64,000 nucleotides of DNA from Fen-1254 sp963769605 (GTDB taxonomy: Bacteria; Bacteroidota; Ignavibacteria; UBA10030), in NCBI GenBank assembly GCA_963769605.1, contig CAVYML010000002.1:1-64000 (forward strand). The letters are read 5' to 3'. The translations under genes and the position numbers were made by a program. Positions within the stretch are counted from its first letter, which is position 1. Each line of letters begins with the position of its first letter. Below are positions 15,211 through 24,013 of the stretch, piece after piece. Under the pieces are notes generated by a model, which was not told where the DNA came from, did not search any database, and saw only the letters and a program-made list of their open reading frames with translations.

Positions 15211-15694
15211 CTATTATCGACAAAGTGAAAATTGTAAAGATCAAGAATTACATTGTCTCCATTTTACAAAAGGGTATTAAATATGGCGAAGACTAAAGAT
15301 CCCGAGAAAGTATTTATAAACGATGAAATATTGATATGCAATCAGTGTAAATGTGATCAGTTTTATTCAAGCAAGTACACTCCGAATAACGATGGAGCGA
15401 ATTTCCCGGGAATTGATTGGACGATTACTTCTGTCGATATATTTATTTGCAGCAAGTGCGGTTCTTTCCATTGGTTTGCGTCAACACTCCCATCTGAAAT
15501 GCCTCTATCTACGCTTCCATCGACAACGTCCGAGGAAAACGTTATTCCAGAAAAGGATACGGATGATCTCTCTGAGCCAAGTGAATGCATGTCCTGCGGA
15601 AGAATAATACCCAAAGGAGCCGATCATTGTCCTTCCTGCGGATGGACATACAAAGAACCAATGAAGGAAGAATGAATTATACACCGCTGACCAT
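15202..15694 (+). mobile_element. Cassette-like unit I (zinc-ribbon gene)
   Basis: It starts at ATTAGGCGGCTATT (15202-15215) and ends in ACACCGCTGACC. The inverted match is weaker than in the other units (ACCGC/GCGG core), but the conserved CATTTTAA block follows at once. One gene inside. Confidence 0.45.
15283..15675 (+). CDS. Double zinc-ribbon protein
   Basis: The 130-residue cytoplasmic protein has four CxxC motifs in two pairs: CNQCKCDQFY (about 17-26) with CSKCGSFHW (about 55-63), and CMSCGRIIP (about 104) with CPSCGWTY near the C-terminus. Each pair can hold one zinc ion. The linker (about 65-100) is Ser/Thr/Pro/Glu-rich and probably flexible. ATG 15283 is preferred because the first ribbon follows soon after and an AAGGG lies near. 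Function unknown; such ribbons bind nucleic acid or proteins. Cassette cargo. Confidence 0.65.
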   Translation: MAKTKDPEKVFINDEILICNQCKCDQFYSSKYTPNNDGANFPGIDWTITSVDIFICSKCGSFHWFASTLPSEMPLSTLPSTTSEENVIPEKDTDDLSEPSECMSCGRIIPKGADHCPSCGWTYKEPMKEE

Positions 15695-15838
15695 TTTAAT
15701 AATAGAACCCTCCAAAAGGAAAAGCAGGCGGGCAGGCCCGCCACAAAGGAAAAGCATGGCGGGCAGGCCCTCTAAAAGGAAAAGCAAGGCGGGCAAACCC
15801 GCCACAAGGAAAGGCAAGGCGATAAATTGGAAGCCTGA
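15685..15838 (+). repeat. attC-like site 6 with four-fold internal repeat
   Basis: Starts CGCTGACCATTTTAATAATAG (split: CGCTGACC and ATTTTAATAATAG), the conserved block with small changes. Then four degenerate direct copies of a roughly 30-bp unit follow (about 15707-15823; each like CCCKCCAMAAGGAAAAGC and then AGGCGGGCAGG). The site ends with AAATTGGAAGC, matching AAACTGGAAGC of the other sites. The other sites have just one such unit, so this one has expanded. Confidence 0.65.
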
Positions 15839-15976
15839 GGATAATAATTCCGCAAGAGCGGAAAATCAAATTGGAGGTAATGCATAAATATCGAGTCTTT
15901 GAATTGTGCAATACAAATTAAATGGAATATTTTAGAAAAATATTTAACTGCCGGCGAGGACGCGTTTATATTGTTA

Positions 15977-16753
15977 ATGAGGGATGCATCTAAATATCTT
16001 ACTCTTATTTTCTATTTCACCGTTGCAAACGCGCAAGACCGGCCGTTCCTTTTTACCATTGTCCCGCAGGAAGTTCTAAATCAATCTGCTGTTTTGCACT
16101 ATGACCTGGCATATGGAGGCGAGACATTCGAACCTTTTGGAAGCGATAATATCGAACAGACGTTCGGCGTCCAAACGAGGCTGAATGAATTAGTCTCGCT
16201 CGTTGGCAGGCTCAGTTTAGCTTCCGACAAACTTTCGAACAACTCCTCTCAACAGGTTGAGTTTCTCGCAGAGGTCTTAAATTCGGAGGATAAAGTGTTT
16301 GATTTATCTGTGGGTCCGGGTTTTCTTCATGAATACGCCGGAACAAATGATCTGTTGGGCAGGGCAATTATTGGCAGATGCTTTTCCTCATGGAAGATTT
16401 ACGGAAACGTCCTTGTCGAAAAAGCATTTGCTAAAAATCGCGACGAATTCGATCTCTTTCTAACTGCAGGTTTGTCGTATAAGGTATCTTCTTCATTCCA
16501 TTTAGGTTTTGAAGCCGTGGGACAAGACCTCGAGGGTATATGGGATGCGACTGAAGCAGAAGGCGGTGCAACGGTTTTCATCGGTCCAACGATCACTGCC
16601 GCAATTCCGACTACTCAATGGATATTCAATATTGGCGCAGGCCCTATCATCCGGGCGACTCACTCGATCCAGACAAGTTTTGCGGCCAGAGATATACCTA
16701 TACCAGGCAAGAATGGTTTTATGGTTCGTGCAGTTATCAACTTTGGGTTGTGA
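15977..16753 (+). CDS. Putative outer-membrane beta-barrel protein
   Basis: The 258-residue exported protein has a likely signal peptide (YLTLIFYFTVANAQD). Many alternating hydrophobic strands follow, such as SAVLHYDLAYGG, KVFDLSVGPGFLHEY, LFLTAGLSYKV, FHLGFEAVGQDLEG and TVFIGPTITAAI, and it ends FMVRAVINFGL with a final aromatic-hydrophobic beta strand. This is the pattern of a small outer-membrane barrel with no specific family recognised. The start at 15977 is chosen so that the signal peptide is N-terminal; the frame is open 78 bp further upstream. Confidence 0.55.
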   Translation: MRDASKYLTLIFYFTVANAQDRPFLFTIVPQEVLNQSAVLHYDLAYGGETFEPFGSDNIEQTFGVQTRLNELVSLVGRLSLASDKLSNNSSQQVEFLAEVLNSEDKVFDLSVGPGFLHEYAGTNDLLGRAIIGRCFSSWKIYGNVLVEKAFAKNRDEFDLFLTAGLSYKVSSSFHLGFEAVGQDLEGIWDATEAEGGATVFIGPTITAAIPTTQWIFNIGAGPIIRATHSIQTSFAARDIPIPGKNGFMVRAVINFGL

Positions 16754-16900
16754 CAATGTTTGGTCGAATTCGCTGCAAGATAATCTTATCGAACACCTTT
16801 TCCGCAAAAGTGGGATAGGTTAGACATTACTTTTGGGGATTGACAAAGAATAAAATGCTTAATACATTATCGTTCAACAAACAGAAAAGAAGAGGAAAAG

Positions 16901-17086
16901 ATGGAAGAAGAAAAGCAAGAAGCGCATCCGGTCATTGGAGAATATCAAGGAAAACCGATCATTCGTATTCCTACTGTCGATAATCCGAATACAGAAACCT
17001 CATGGCATTGGCTTTCATTCGGGAAAACCAAAGCAAAAGCTATTGTAAAGCATTTCGAGGCCATAAAAAAATTCGCTGAAAGCTAA
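16901..17086 (+). CDS. Small conserved-looking protein of unknown function
   Basis: The 61-residue cytoplasmic protein (EYQGKPIIRIPTVDNPNTE, then WHWLSFGKTKAKAIVKHFE) has a good ribosome-binding site (AGAGGAAAAG ahead of the ATG), coherent amphipathic composition and its own gap on both sides. I recognise no family. Confidence 0.6.
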   Translation: MEEEKQEAHPVIGEYQGKPIIRIPTVDNPNTETSWHWLSFGKTKAKAIVKHFEAIKKFAES

Positions 17087-17147
17087 TAAGTAGAGACAGG
17101 AATTAATGCTTCGGATTGAATTAAGATAGTGGTCTGACAGCGTGCCG

Positions 17148-17202
17148 GGACTCTACGGGAAAAACAAGTTACCGTCATGTAGAGTCCGTCTCGCAGACGG
17201 AC
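17148..17202. terminator. Nested stem-loops between convergent genes
   Basis: GGACTCTAC (17148-17156) pairs with GTAGAGTCC (17179-17187), and GTCCGTCT (17184-17191) pairs with AGACGGAC (17195-17202). The two alternative stems share bases. Position between the 61-residue gene (+) and the GPW-repeat gene (-) suits a bidirectional terminator, though no long T-run follows. Confidence 0.45.
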
Positions 17203-17330
17203 AAATATGCAGGGGCTCAACATCAAGCAAAAAGTCGTTCTTTAATTCGCTGAGGAGCTTAAAAAACGACTTATATGCCATAAAAAACTTTCAGAAAAAC
17301 CAAATTTATCCGCTCAAGAGAGCGGCAATA

Positions 17331-19547
17331 TCAATGGTTCCTTTCCCTTCCGCCATTGCTGCTCGGTGCAGTTCGGGCAGGAGGAGGTGCGGAAAAACTC
17401 GATGTACGTTCGGCTGCACGCTGCCGTACTTCACTATCATGGACAGTTGCCTGTTTTGCCGGCGTATTGGTTGTGTTTTGCCATGAATTTTGATTGCGCT
17501 GCTGCCAGCCTTGCGGAGTACTGCGTAAAATGCTGCCGTCCGGAGCTGCATATACATTGTTCTCGCTCGGCGAAGGACGTGTCACAATGCGTGGTCCAGT
17601 AATGAAAGCAGTTTTCGGCTCAGGTTGTGGGACGGTAGGCGTGACCGGTCTAACCATCGGGCGTGTTTGAGGTGTAGCCGGCATCTGTGTTGAGCGCACA
17701 GATGTCTGTGCAGGTTTTGGCGATTCACTTGGAGCCGGACGCCTTATGCCGGATCCTCTAAGATCGTAGAGAGTTGTGGGGCGCTGTACGCCGAATGTTC
17801 GACCTGCTTTGTTCGATGTCTTTATGGCCGTTGCGTTCGCTGCTGACTGATGATACACCGGATGGTACCCTTCACGATATACCGGTTTTGCGACCGAACG
17901 GTACATGGGATGATTTTCTGCCGGCCCCCACCATCCTGCGTGTTCAAATCCTGTTGGGCGTACCAACCATCCGTACGGCTGCCCCCAGCCTGCACCAAAA
18001 GACCAGCCTATCCACGGATCGTAGTAAACATTGAATCCCCACGTCCAGGGTCTTGCATAATACGCATGCCTGTGCCACGGATGATAATTGTATCCCGTTC
18101 CATATACGACCGTTCTGCCATAGACATAACAGCCAGTATAACCTGCGGTGTATCCTACATATACGACGTCGGGAGTATAATTGTACACGCGAACATAACG
18201 GACACCGTATATCGGACAACGCGGCGGGATTGTATAAATAATATCAGGGACGTTGACGCAGACTTCCCAAGGACCATAAGGAGTCCCGCTTATAAACCAG
18301 ACTCCTCGATCGCAGACGTAAAACTGTCCGTTTAGGCGAATGACTGCTGAAGATGTGTTCACAGCGTAGTCCATTCCTGTATTTTCAATCGGTTCAAACT
18401 GCGGTTCTCCGTCGTACTCAACCTGAGTTGTAGTTCCTGAACGATCTACTTCTGCCATCTGAGGAATTTGTGCATCATAGACGGCTTCTTTTGCCGGCGC
18501 TGTGCCGGCGACATCTGCAAGCACATCATCGCAGACAGTTCCGGGAGGAATATTTTTAAAATCAGCGGGCAGTTTATCCGGAGCAGTGAACGTCCACGGG
18601 CCGTTTAATCCCTTTGCAGTGAACCATCGCCCGGAGATAAGTATGAAATATTGCTGCGCATCAATTTCAAGAAACACCCGGCTTGGAGTATTGCTTGCAT
18701 AAAGAAGTTCTGTTCCCTGGATAGGCGCAAGCTGCAGAGGACCATCGGTTGCGATCAATTCAGTCGGTTCTGTGCTGACGATTATTTCAGGAGCTTTACC
18801 GGTTTTCGACATGATGTCGTTTGTCGTCGAATCTACATTCGAATCCTCATCGGATTTTGTTTGATCGAACAAATCGACAACAGATTGCGGAGGTGTATCC
18901 GTTTGATTCCATGGCCCCTTGATTATCTCTGCGCTGAACCAGATACTCCCGCCATGAAGAAAGAACCTTTTGCCGATCAGATCTTGAATCAAAAAATATG
19001 GAGTATTGACAACGCGCTTCAGTGTTGTTCCTTCGTCATCACTAAGAATCGGCTCGCCGTCAATCCGGATGAGAACAGCAGGATGGTCCAAGACAATAAT
19101 TTTAGGCGGAATCATTTCAAGTTCCTGAGCGGATAATTTTTCTTTCTGGGCAGTCTCAACACTCTCCAGAAGCAGGTCGAGGGAAAAAGTAAGATCAAAA
19201 CGCGGTATCATTTCTTCCAATGCTGCGGCTATCTTTGCCGTGTCTGCATCTGTTCCTGAAGGGAATCTGGCTCTTCGCACCTCCATCGATATAAGTTTTA
19301 CCGTTCGCGTCGGGCGGTCAGTCATGACTCTGCAATCAATCCATATTGCTCCGAATATCGGCGAATCTACTCCAGCCGGGATAATGGAAACAGCAGCACG
19401 GGCTTTTAGAGAATTTCCTGAGTACGCATCAATCTGAGGCTGGTACATTGTGATTGTGCCTTCGGAACTCAGAACCTCGCGGGGCCAATCTTGTGCATAG
19501 AGCAATGTTGCCCAGCAGGCTAAAAATACAACCACTAAGTATTTCAT
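17331..19547 (-). CDS. Large exported protein with three GPW repeats and aromatic-rich core
   Basis: The 738-residue protein has a signal peptide (MKYLVVVFLACWATLLYAQD); the start at 19547 has AAGGAG 7 bp upstream. Three similar modules each end in a GPW motif: IWFSAEIIKGPW (about 225-240), RWFTAKGLNGPW (about 310-325) and VWFISGTPYGPW (about 420). A region very rich in Tyr, Trp, Gly and His follows (about 440-550, for example YYARPWTWGFNVYYDPW). The tail is a low-complexity Pro/Ser/Thr/Gln stretch ending in NGGRERNH. Proteins of this layout occur beside envelope or glycan genes, but no activity is established. Convergent with the small gene at 16901. Confidence 0.6.
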   Translation of the reverse strand: MKYLVVVFLACWATLLYAQDWPREVLSSEGTITMYQPQIDAYSGNSLKARAAVSIIPAGVDSPIFGAIWIDCRVMTDRPTRTVKLISMEVRRARFPSGTDADTAKIAAALEEMIPRFDLTFSLDLLLESVETAQKEKLSAQELEMIPPKIIVLDHPAVLIRIDGEPILSDDEGTTLKRVVNTPYFLIQDLIGKRFFLHGGSIWFSAEIIKGPWNQTDTPPQSVVDLFDQTKSDEDSNVDSTTNDIMSKTGKAPEIIVSTEPTELIATDGPLQLAPIQGTELLYASNTPSRVFLEIDAQQYFILISGRWFTAKGLNGPWTFTAPDKLPADFKNIPPGTVCDDVLADVAGTAPAKEAVYDAQIPQMAEVDRSGTTTQVEYDGEPQFEPIENTGMDYAVNTSSAVIRLNGQFYVCDRGVWFISGTPYGPWEVCVNVPDIIYTIPPRCPIYGVRYVRVYNYTPDVVYVGYTAGYTGCYVYGRTVVYGTGYNYHPWHRHAYYARPWTWGFNVYYDPWIGWSFGAGWGQPYGWLVRPTGFEHAGWWGPAENHPMYRSVAKPVYREGYHPVYHQSAANATAIKTSNKAGRTFGVQRPTTLYDLRGSGIRRPAPSESPKPAQTSVRSTQMPATPQTRPMVRPVTPTVPQPEPKTAFITGPRIVTRPSPSENNVYAAPDGSILRSTPQGWQQRNQNSWQNTTNTPAKQATVHDSEVRQRAAERTSSFSAPPPARTAPSSNGGRERNH

Positions 19548-20009
19548 CGTCGATCTCCTTCTTGTCTTAAAGAGCAGATGATCATTATTAAAATATCGGT
19601 GTGTCATTGTCCAATACATCCTTTCATAGGTACAACGTATCTGATGGTGAAAGGGTGCTGTGAAATCGGTTCTCTTTTATTCTATTCATGTTATTCCCAA
19701 ATGTGCGGTATGATCGAGAATAAGAACTCCCGAAGAGTTTACGATTTTCAAATCGATTTATTCTCGCACATAAGATATTGAAAAAACAATTATTCTATAG
19801 TATAATAAACATTTTTTGGTATTTGTCATAGCTTTATGCGGGAAAGCTTGTTATTTTATTACTGTATCAGAACGGGCGCTGTATACGGTTTTTTATTGCG
19901 CTAATCTTTCATGCATCACTCCTTCCATTGTTCCATAGAACAATCCCGTTTGGCCCGGGCGGGTAAAACTGCGGTGATAAAATGGATGCAGTAAATTCGC
20001 CAGAGGAAT
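19548..20009. other. Intergenic region between divergent genes
   Basis: About 460 bp separate the GPW-repeat gene (-) from the metallohydrolase gene (+), so promoters for both should lie here. It is AT-rich around 19780-19830. No specific motif or RNA recognised. Confidence 0.4.
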
Positions 20010-20539
20010 ATGAAACTTCGTTTGATTCGCCATGCAACACTTCAAATTGATCTGGCAGGGAAGCATTTATTGGTTGACCCCATGCTTGCGGAGCCGGGAA
20101 TTTATTGCTCGCTGACTTTAGGGGCATCGGCTGGACGGAATCCATTGGTACCATTGCCGTGTTCATTAGAGACATTACTCCGACTGGATATCATCATTGT
20201 CACTCATTCTCATTTTGATCATTTTGATTCGGTTGCTAAAAATCGCCTGCCTAAGAATGTGCCGCTGATTTGTCAACCGGCTGACCGCAAACGTTTCCAG
20301 AGGTGTGGTTTTACGGAGGTGAGAACGGTTGGTTCATCTCCAGTTGATATTGGCAATCTGCAATTTATTCGAACTGAAGGGAAGCATGGACAAGGTGTTA
20401 TAGGGCAGGCGATGGGAGATGTGTCGGGCTTTGTTATCATCGCGAGTAATGAACCGCGGCTTTATATAGCCGGGGATATAGTCTGGGGGCCAAAAGTGCA
20501 AAATGCTTTAGACCGTTTTTATCCGGATATCATTATTCT
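20010..20539 (+). pseudogene. UlaG-like metal-dependent hydrolase, 5' part, split by ISL3
   Basis: The first 177 codons encode a metallo-beta-lactamase-fold hydrolase. LIRHATLQIDLAGKHLLVDP opens the fold, and VTHSHFDHFD (about 65-75) is the zinc-binding HxHxDH motif. Further metal-ligand regions are GKHGQG and LYIAGDIVW (Asp). The reading frame breaks at 20539, where ISL3 starts. Removing the element and one TSD copy joins this part in frame to 21921-22146, giving a 251-residue protein. Read as it stands, translation runs 12 codons into the element. Substrate unknown; family members cleave phosphodiester or lactone bonds. Confidence 0.85.
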
Positions 20540-21912
20540 GGCTCTTCTCCTTTGCGAGTGGGTGAAAAACAGGTAAAAGAGAGTATCATTATTAGTTCAG
20601 CATGCAAGTTAAAATTTTGAGTCGGAGATATTCTTCATCCCGTAGACCATATGCACGACGTTGAATGATACGAATCTTATTGTTCAATCCTTCGACAAAA
20701 CCAAGAGGGACTTTATTCTCTGGTTTACAGAAGGCAGCAATGCCATCCCAGTGTCGTTCGATAAGATGAGCAAACTCTTCATACGGCTTCAAGCGCTGCC
20801 ATCGAAGAGATGCTTTCCAGTTGTCAAAGAACTTGTGAGCCCAAGCTTCGGAGCTATAATCCCAAAGCTGTCCGAATGATTCTTTGAGAACATAAGCAAT
20901 GTTCAAACGCTTATTTGCCTCAAGAAGAGTTTTTAATGACTTCTTTCCGGAAAGAGTGAGATTCTCTCGATGAGACAGAAGATGATATTTTTGTCCCTTG
21001 ATGAATTGCCGCTTATGACCGGAGAGACGTGCATATTCTTGCTTACGGATTTTGTCTATGGCCTCACCTAAATGCCCAATGATATGGAACTTGTCATAAA
21101 GAATGGCTGCCTGTGGGATGTGGATACCTGCTGCCTTTTCGAATGGCTTCCACATATCCATTACTGCAAGCCGAATACGCCTTGTTTTCAAGGGTCCAAG
21201 CCATTGATAAAACATATTCATACTCTCTTGAGAACGATCCTTTCCACCAAACCAGATGGCACGCCGTCTCTCCAAATCACTAACGACAATCCTGTATGTA
21301 TGTCCTTTTTGTACAGATATTTCGTCAATGCCAATCACCTTGGGTCGTGCTTTAGTGGCACGACGAAGTTGCTCCTGCATATACTGTTTGTCCAGTTCCT
21401 TCACTGTCTTCCAATCAAGACGAAATTCTTTGGCAACATCGCTGATACTCGAACTCCGGCACCGTTCTCCGATATACATCGCAAAACGCTTGGTATAAAA
21501 CGGATTGTTCGCCAAAAAGGCGAATTGCTCCTGCTTCACCTTGCGGCAACCCCGGCATTGGACGCGGCGTATTTCCAGTTCCAGAAATACCCGTGTATCG
21601 CCACAGGAGAGATCGCGCACACGGCGCTTTTTGCGATCATAAAAACTCCTGTTCGCCTTGCCACATGCGGGACAAATTGTTTTTTTGTCCTACGCTTCAG
21701 TATGATCACTCTTGCTTTAGGATCACCAAAGATTCCTTTTACAATCTGTAAAGGAACGAATCCTGAAAATCCATATGCATCGCTCAATCGTTTGTCTTTA
21801 CTCATAAAGATATATCAACTTTTTTTACTCCTAAAATACGTAAATACCTTGATATTATTGATCGCTATTCATCTTTTTGCTAAAATTCACCCACTCAGTT
21901 GGGAGAAGACCC
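20540..21912 (-). mobile_element. ISL3-family insertion sequence
   Basis: The 1,373-bp element is flanked by perfect 8-bp direct repeats ATTATTCT (20532-20539 and 21913-21920), the TSD length of ISL3 elements. Left end GGCTCTTCTCCTTTGCGAGT and right end (reverse complement) GGGTCTTCTCCCAACTGAGT are matching inverted repeats continuing into GGGTGAA. It carries one transposase, read in two frames. It interrupts a metallohydrolase gene. Confidence 0.95.
20592..21805 (-). CDS. ISL3-family transposase, split by a -1 frame change at an A7 run
   Basis: The N-terminal part starts at 21805 (MSKDKRLSDAYGFSGFVPLQ) and reads to KRRTKK. The main frame continues with TICPACGKANRSFYDRKKRR, VRDLSCGDTRVFLELEI and QCRGCRK (the CxxC zinc finger of ISL3). 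The catalytic domain follows: PKVIGIDEISVQKGHTY (first Asp), LAVMDMWKPFEKA (second Asp) and GFVEGLNNKIRIIQRRAYG (Glu). The switch occurs at ACAAAAAAACAAT on the minus strand (about 21680), where slipping back one base on A AAA AAA joins the frames exactly. This could be programmed -1 frameshifting or a decayed/misread homopolymer. The rest of the protein is full-length. Confidence 0.85.
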
Positions 21913-21920
21913 ATTATTCT

Positions 21921-22146
21921 TAATGCTGGGGCTGCACAATTCAATACAGGCGCCCCGATTACTATGACCGCCGACGATGTTGTCGAAGTATGCAAGGCAG
22001 CTCCTCAGGCGAAAATAGTCGCCGTTCACATGGAAGCTGTCAATCATTGCCGCTTGAAACGGCATGAACTTGCCGAACGCTTGATGACAGCCAAGGTTGC
22101 ACATCAAGTGAGCATTCTTTCAGATGGGGAATTTCTGGCGGATTAA
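21921..22146 (+). pseudogene. UlaG-like metal-dependent hydrolase, 3' part
   Basis: The last 74 codons of the hydrolase split by ISL3: LNAGAAQFNTGAPITMTADD (the conserved end of the domain), then KIVAVHMEAVNHCRLKR with the last metal-ligand histidine, and stop at 22144-22146. As read from the ATG at 21877 it would start within ISL3 sequence. Confidence 0.85.
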
Positions 22147-22186
22147 TTGAAGCAGGCTTATCTATTTTCTCGTAAAAAAATCGTTC

Positions 22187-23997
22187 TTATTTTATAACGG
22201 ATATTTTGTAAAGCTCTGCCCCGTGACGTTTGATGAAGGGTGCGAATTCAATATTAAAATATCCGAGATCTTTTTTATTCCATAAATCTTTTATTCTGCA
22301 TGTTCCATGAAGGCCAAACTCTTTTAATGTAACAGGGACAGATACGGAATCTGCAGGGAGCGGGCCGGAGGGATCCTGAGTATAAACAAAAAATTGGACA
22401 CTGGCGCCTTCTGTATGTTCGATGCATTCTTTATCGAGACCTGCTTTTGCGGTAAATCGATTATAACCTTCGGGAATGTCAAATTCTATAATTGAAATAG
22501 AATGAGTACCGATGCCAATCAGATAATCTTTGCCATCGACATTTAAAGTATTGCCTCCAACGCTTTTATTCTTCGCAGCCTGTCCCCAGCCTGCAGTTGC
22601 ATTTATCCATTTGAGTTCCGTAAGAGAGAGATTTCCTTTTACCCCTGTAAGTTCGGGTTCAATCCAATCTGCATGATCCCAATTATTGCCGTTACCGGCA
22701 TCGGCAACAACTAAATAGAGTTTCTTTGAATTCGATATGCCAACATCGATATCGACGCTATGCTTTTTATTCAATGCGGAGATAACTTCGCTTTTCCATA
22801 AAGCTTTGTTTTCGATAATTTGTTCTTGATCCTGTGCATTAAAGAGAGCTAAATATTTATCGCCTGTTTTGGGATCGTCGGCTGTCCATGCAATAAGATC
22901 GCCGTGTCTGAAAAGTTGCCTGTTATTTCGGCTGAATTGATTGATAAAGAGAATTTCCTTGCTGGTAAGCAATGAAAGCGTGAATTCATCGCTGCTTGGC
23001 AAATCGCCTCCGAACATCAGCGGCGAACGGAAAATTACAAAAAGGGACATCAGACTCTTTTGTTCATCTTGAGTCAACCTGCTTATACGATCATCGCCAT
23101 TTTCAGCTCTCATTCCGATGCGGCCAAGAGGAAGCATATCAGCATCCGGGAAATTGCCATTACCGATATACGGAGACCAGCGGCTGCACACATCGAAATG
23201 TTCTTTAAGCTGAGTCCAGTTATCCCAGAAATCGCCGACGATGCGCCATAAATTTGCATTGTGTTTGATATGATCGGCAAACTGTATAGGGGTTTCACTG
23301 GCGAAGTGCTCAGAACTATTTTACGGCCGCAGTTGTCTATGGCTTTTCTGATCATTTCAATTTCTTCTTTATGATAGGGATTAGAAATGCCGTCAACCTT
23401 TACAAAATCGACTCCCCAGGTTGCATATAAGTTAAAAACGGAATTATAATATTCCTGTGCGCCTTCCTTCCCGGCTGGAATCGTGTACATATCGTGCAGC
23501 CATGTGCATCGATCTTCGGTGCTGTAAATATCTCCGGCTCTGACTCTGCTTCCAAGAATGGGCGTATTGTTCTTAACTGCTTCTACGGAGATGCCGCGCA
23601 TGATATGGATACCGAACTTAAGACCTTTGGCGTGAATATAATCGGCAAGAGGTTTGAAGCCGTTTCCATCAGAAGCAGATGGAAAACGCAAAGGACTCGG
23701 CAGGAGGCGGCCATATTCGTCCATCGTATATATTGGATCCTTTTCATTATATCCGTGAGCTTTATCGTTCTGGACGTACCACCGGATATCGACGACAATG
23801 TATTCCCATCCGTATTCCTTTAAGTATTTTGCCATGTAGTCGGCATTTACTTTCACTTCGTTTTCTGTCACCGTTGGCCCGTAACAATCCCAGCTATTCC
23901 AGCCCATGGGAGGCGTTGGTGTCCAATCGGAAAAGTTTTGTACGCGAAGAAATGATATAAAAAAAATCAGTGACAGGAAGAAGGAGCATTTTTTCAT
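22187..23997 (-). pseudogene. GH27-type alpha-galactosidase with NPCBM domain, one frameshift
   Basis: The intended protein has about 603 residues. Signal peptide (FFLSLIFFISFLRVQNF), then a GH27-like barrel: TPPMGWNSWDCYGP, WEYIVVDIRWYV, WGVDFVKVDGISNPY (nucleophile Asp), and after the break NFPDADMLPLGRIG (acid/base Asp region). A C-terminal NPCBM galactose-binding domain follows (about 430-560, LTELKWINATAGWGQA to FFVYTQDP). Frames change near 23298-23301: the minus strand reads TCGCCAGTGAAACC, and one extra G (CCAGGTGAAACC, Pro-Gly-Glu-Thr) would restore the family sequence. It would remove alpha-galactosyl groups from plant glycans, outside the cytoplasm. Genuine inactivation and a sequence error cannot be told apart here. 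Confidence 0.8.
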
Positions 23998-24013
23998 GAG
24001 GTAAATCCTTTCT

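Noticed and set aside
15700..15823. CRISPR array
   Set aside because: The four units are adjacent degenerate tandem copies without unique spacers, and no cas genes are near.
15585..15887. 100-codon + strand frame rich in Lys/Arg/Gly
   Set aside because: Translates the tandem repeats of the attC-like site and overlaps the zinc-ribbon gene in another frame.
21072..21923. Long + strand open frame of 283 codons
   Set aside because: Antisense to the ISL3 transposase and running over the element's end; no family motif or ribosome-binding site.
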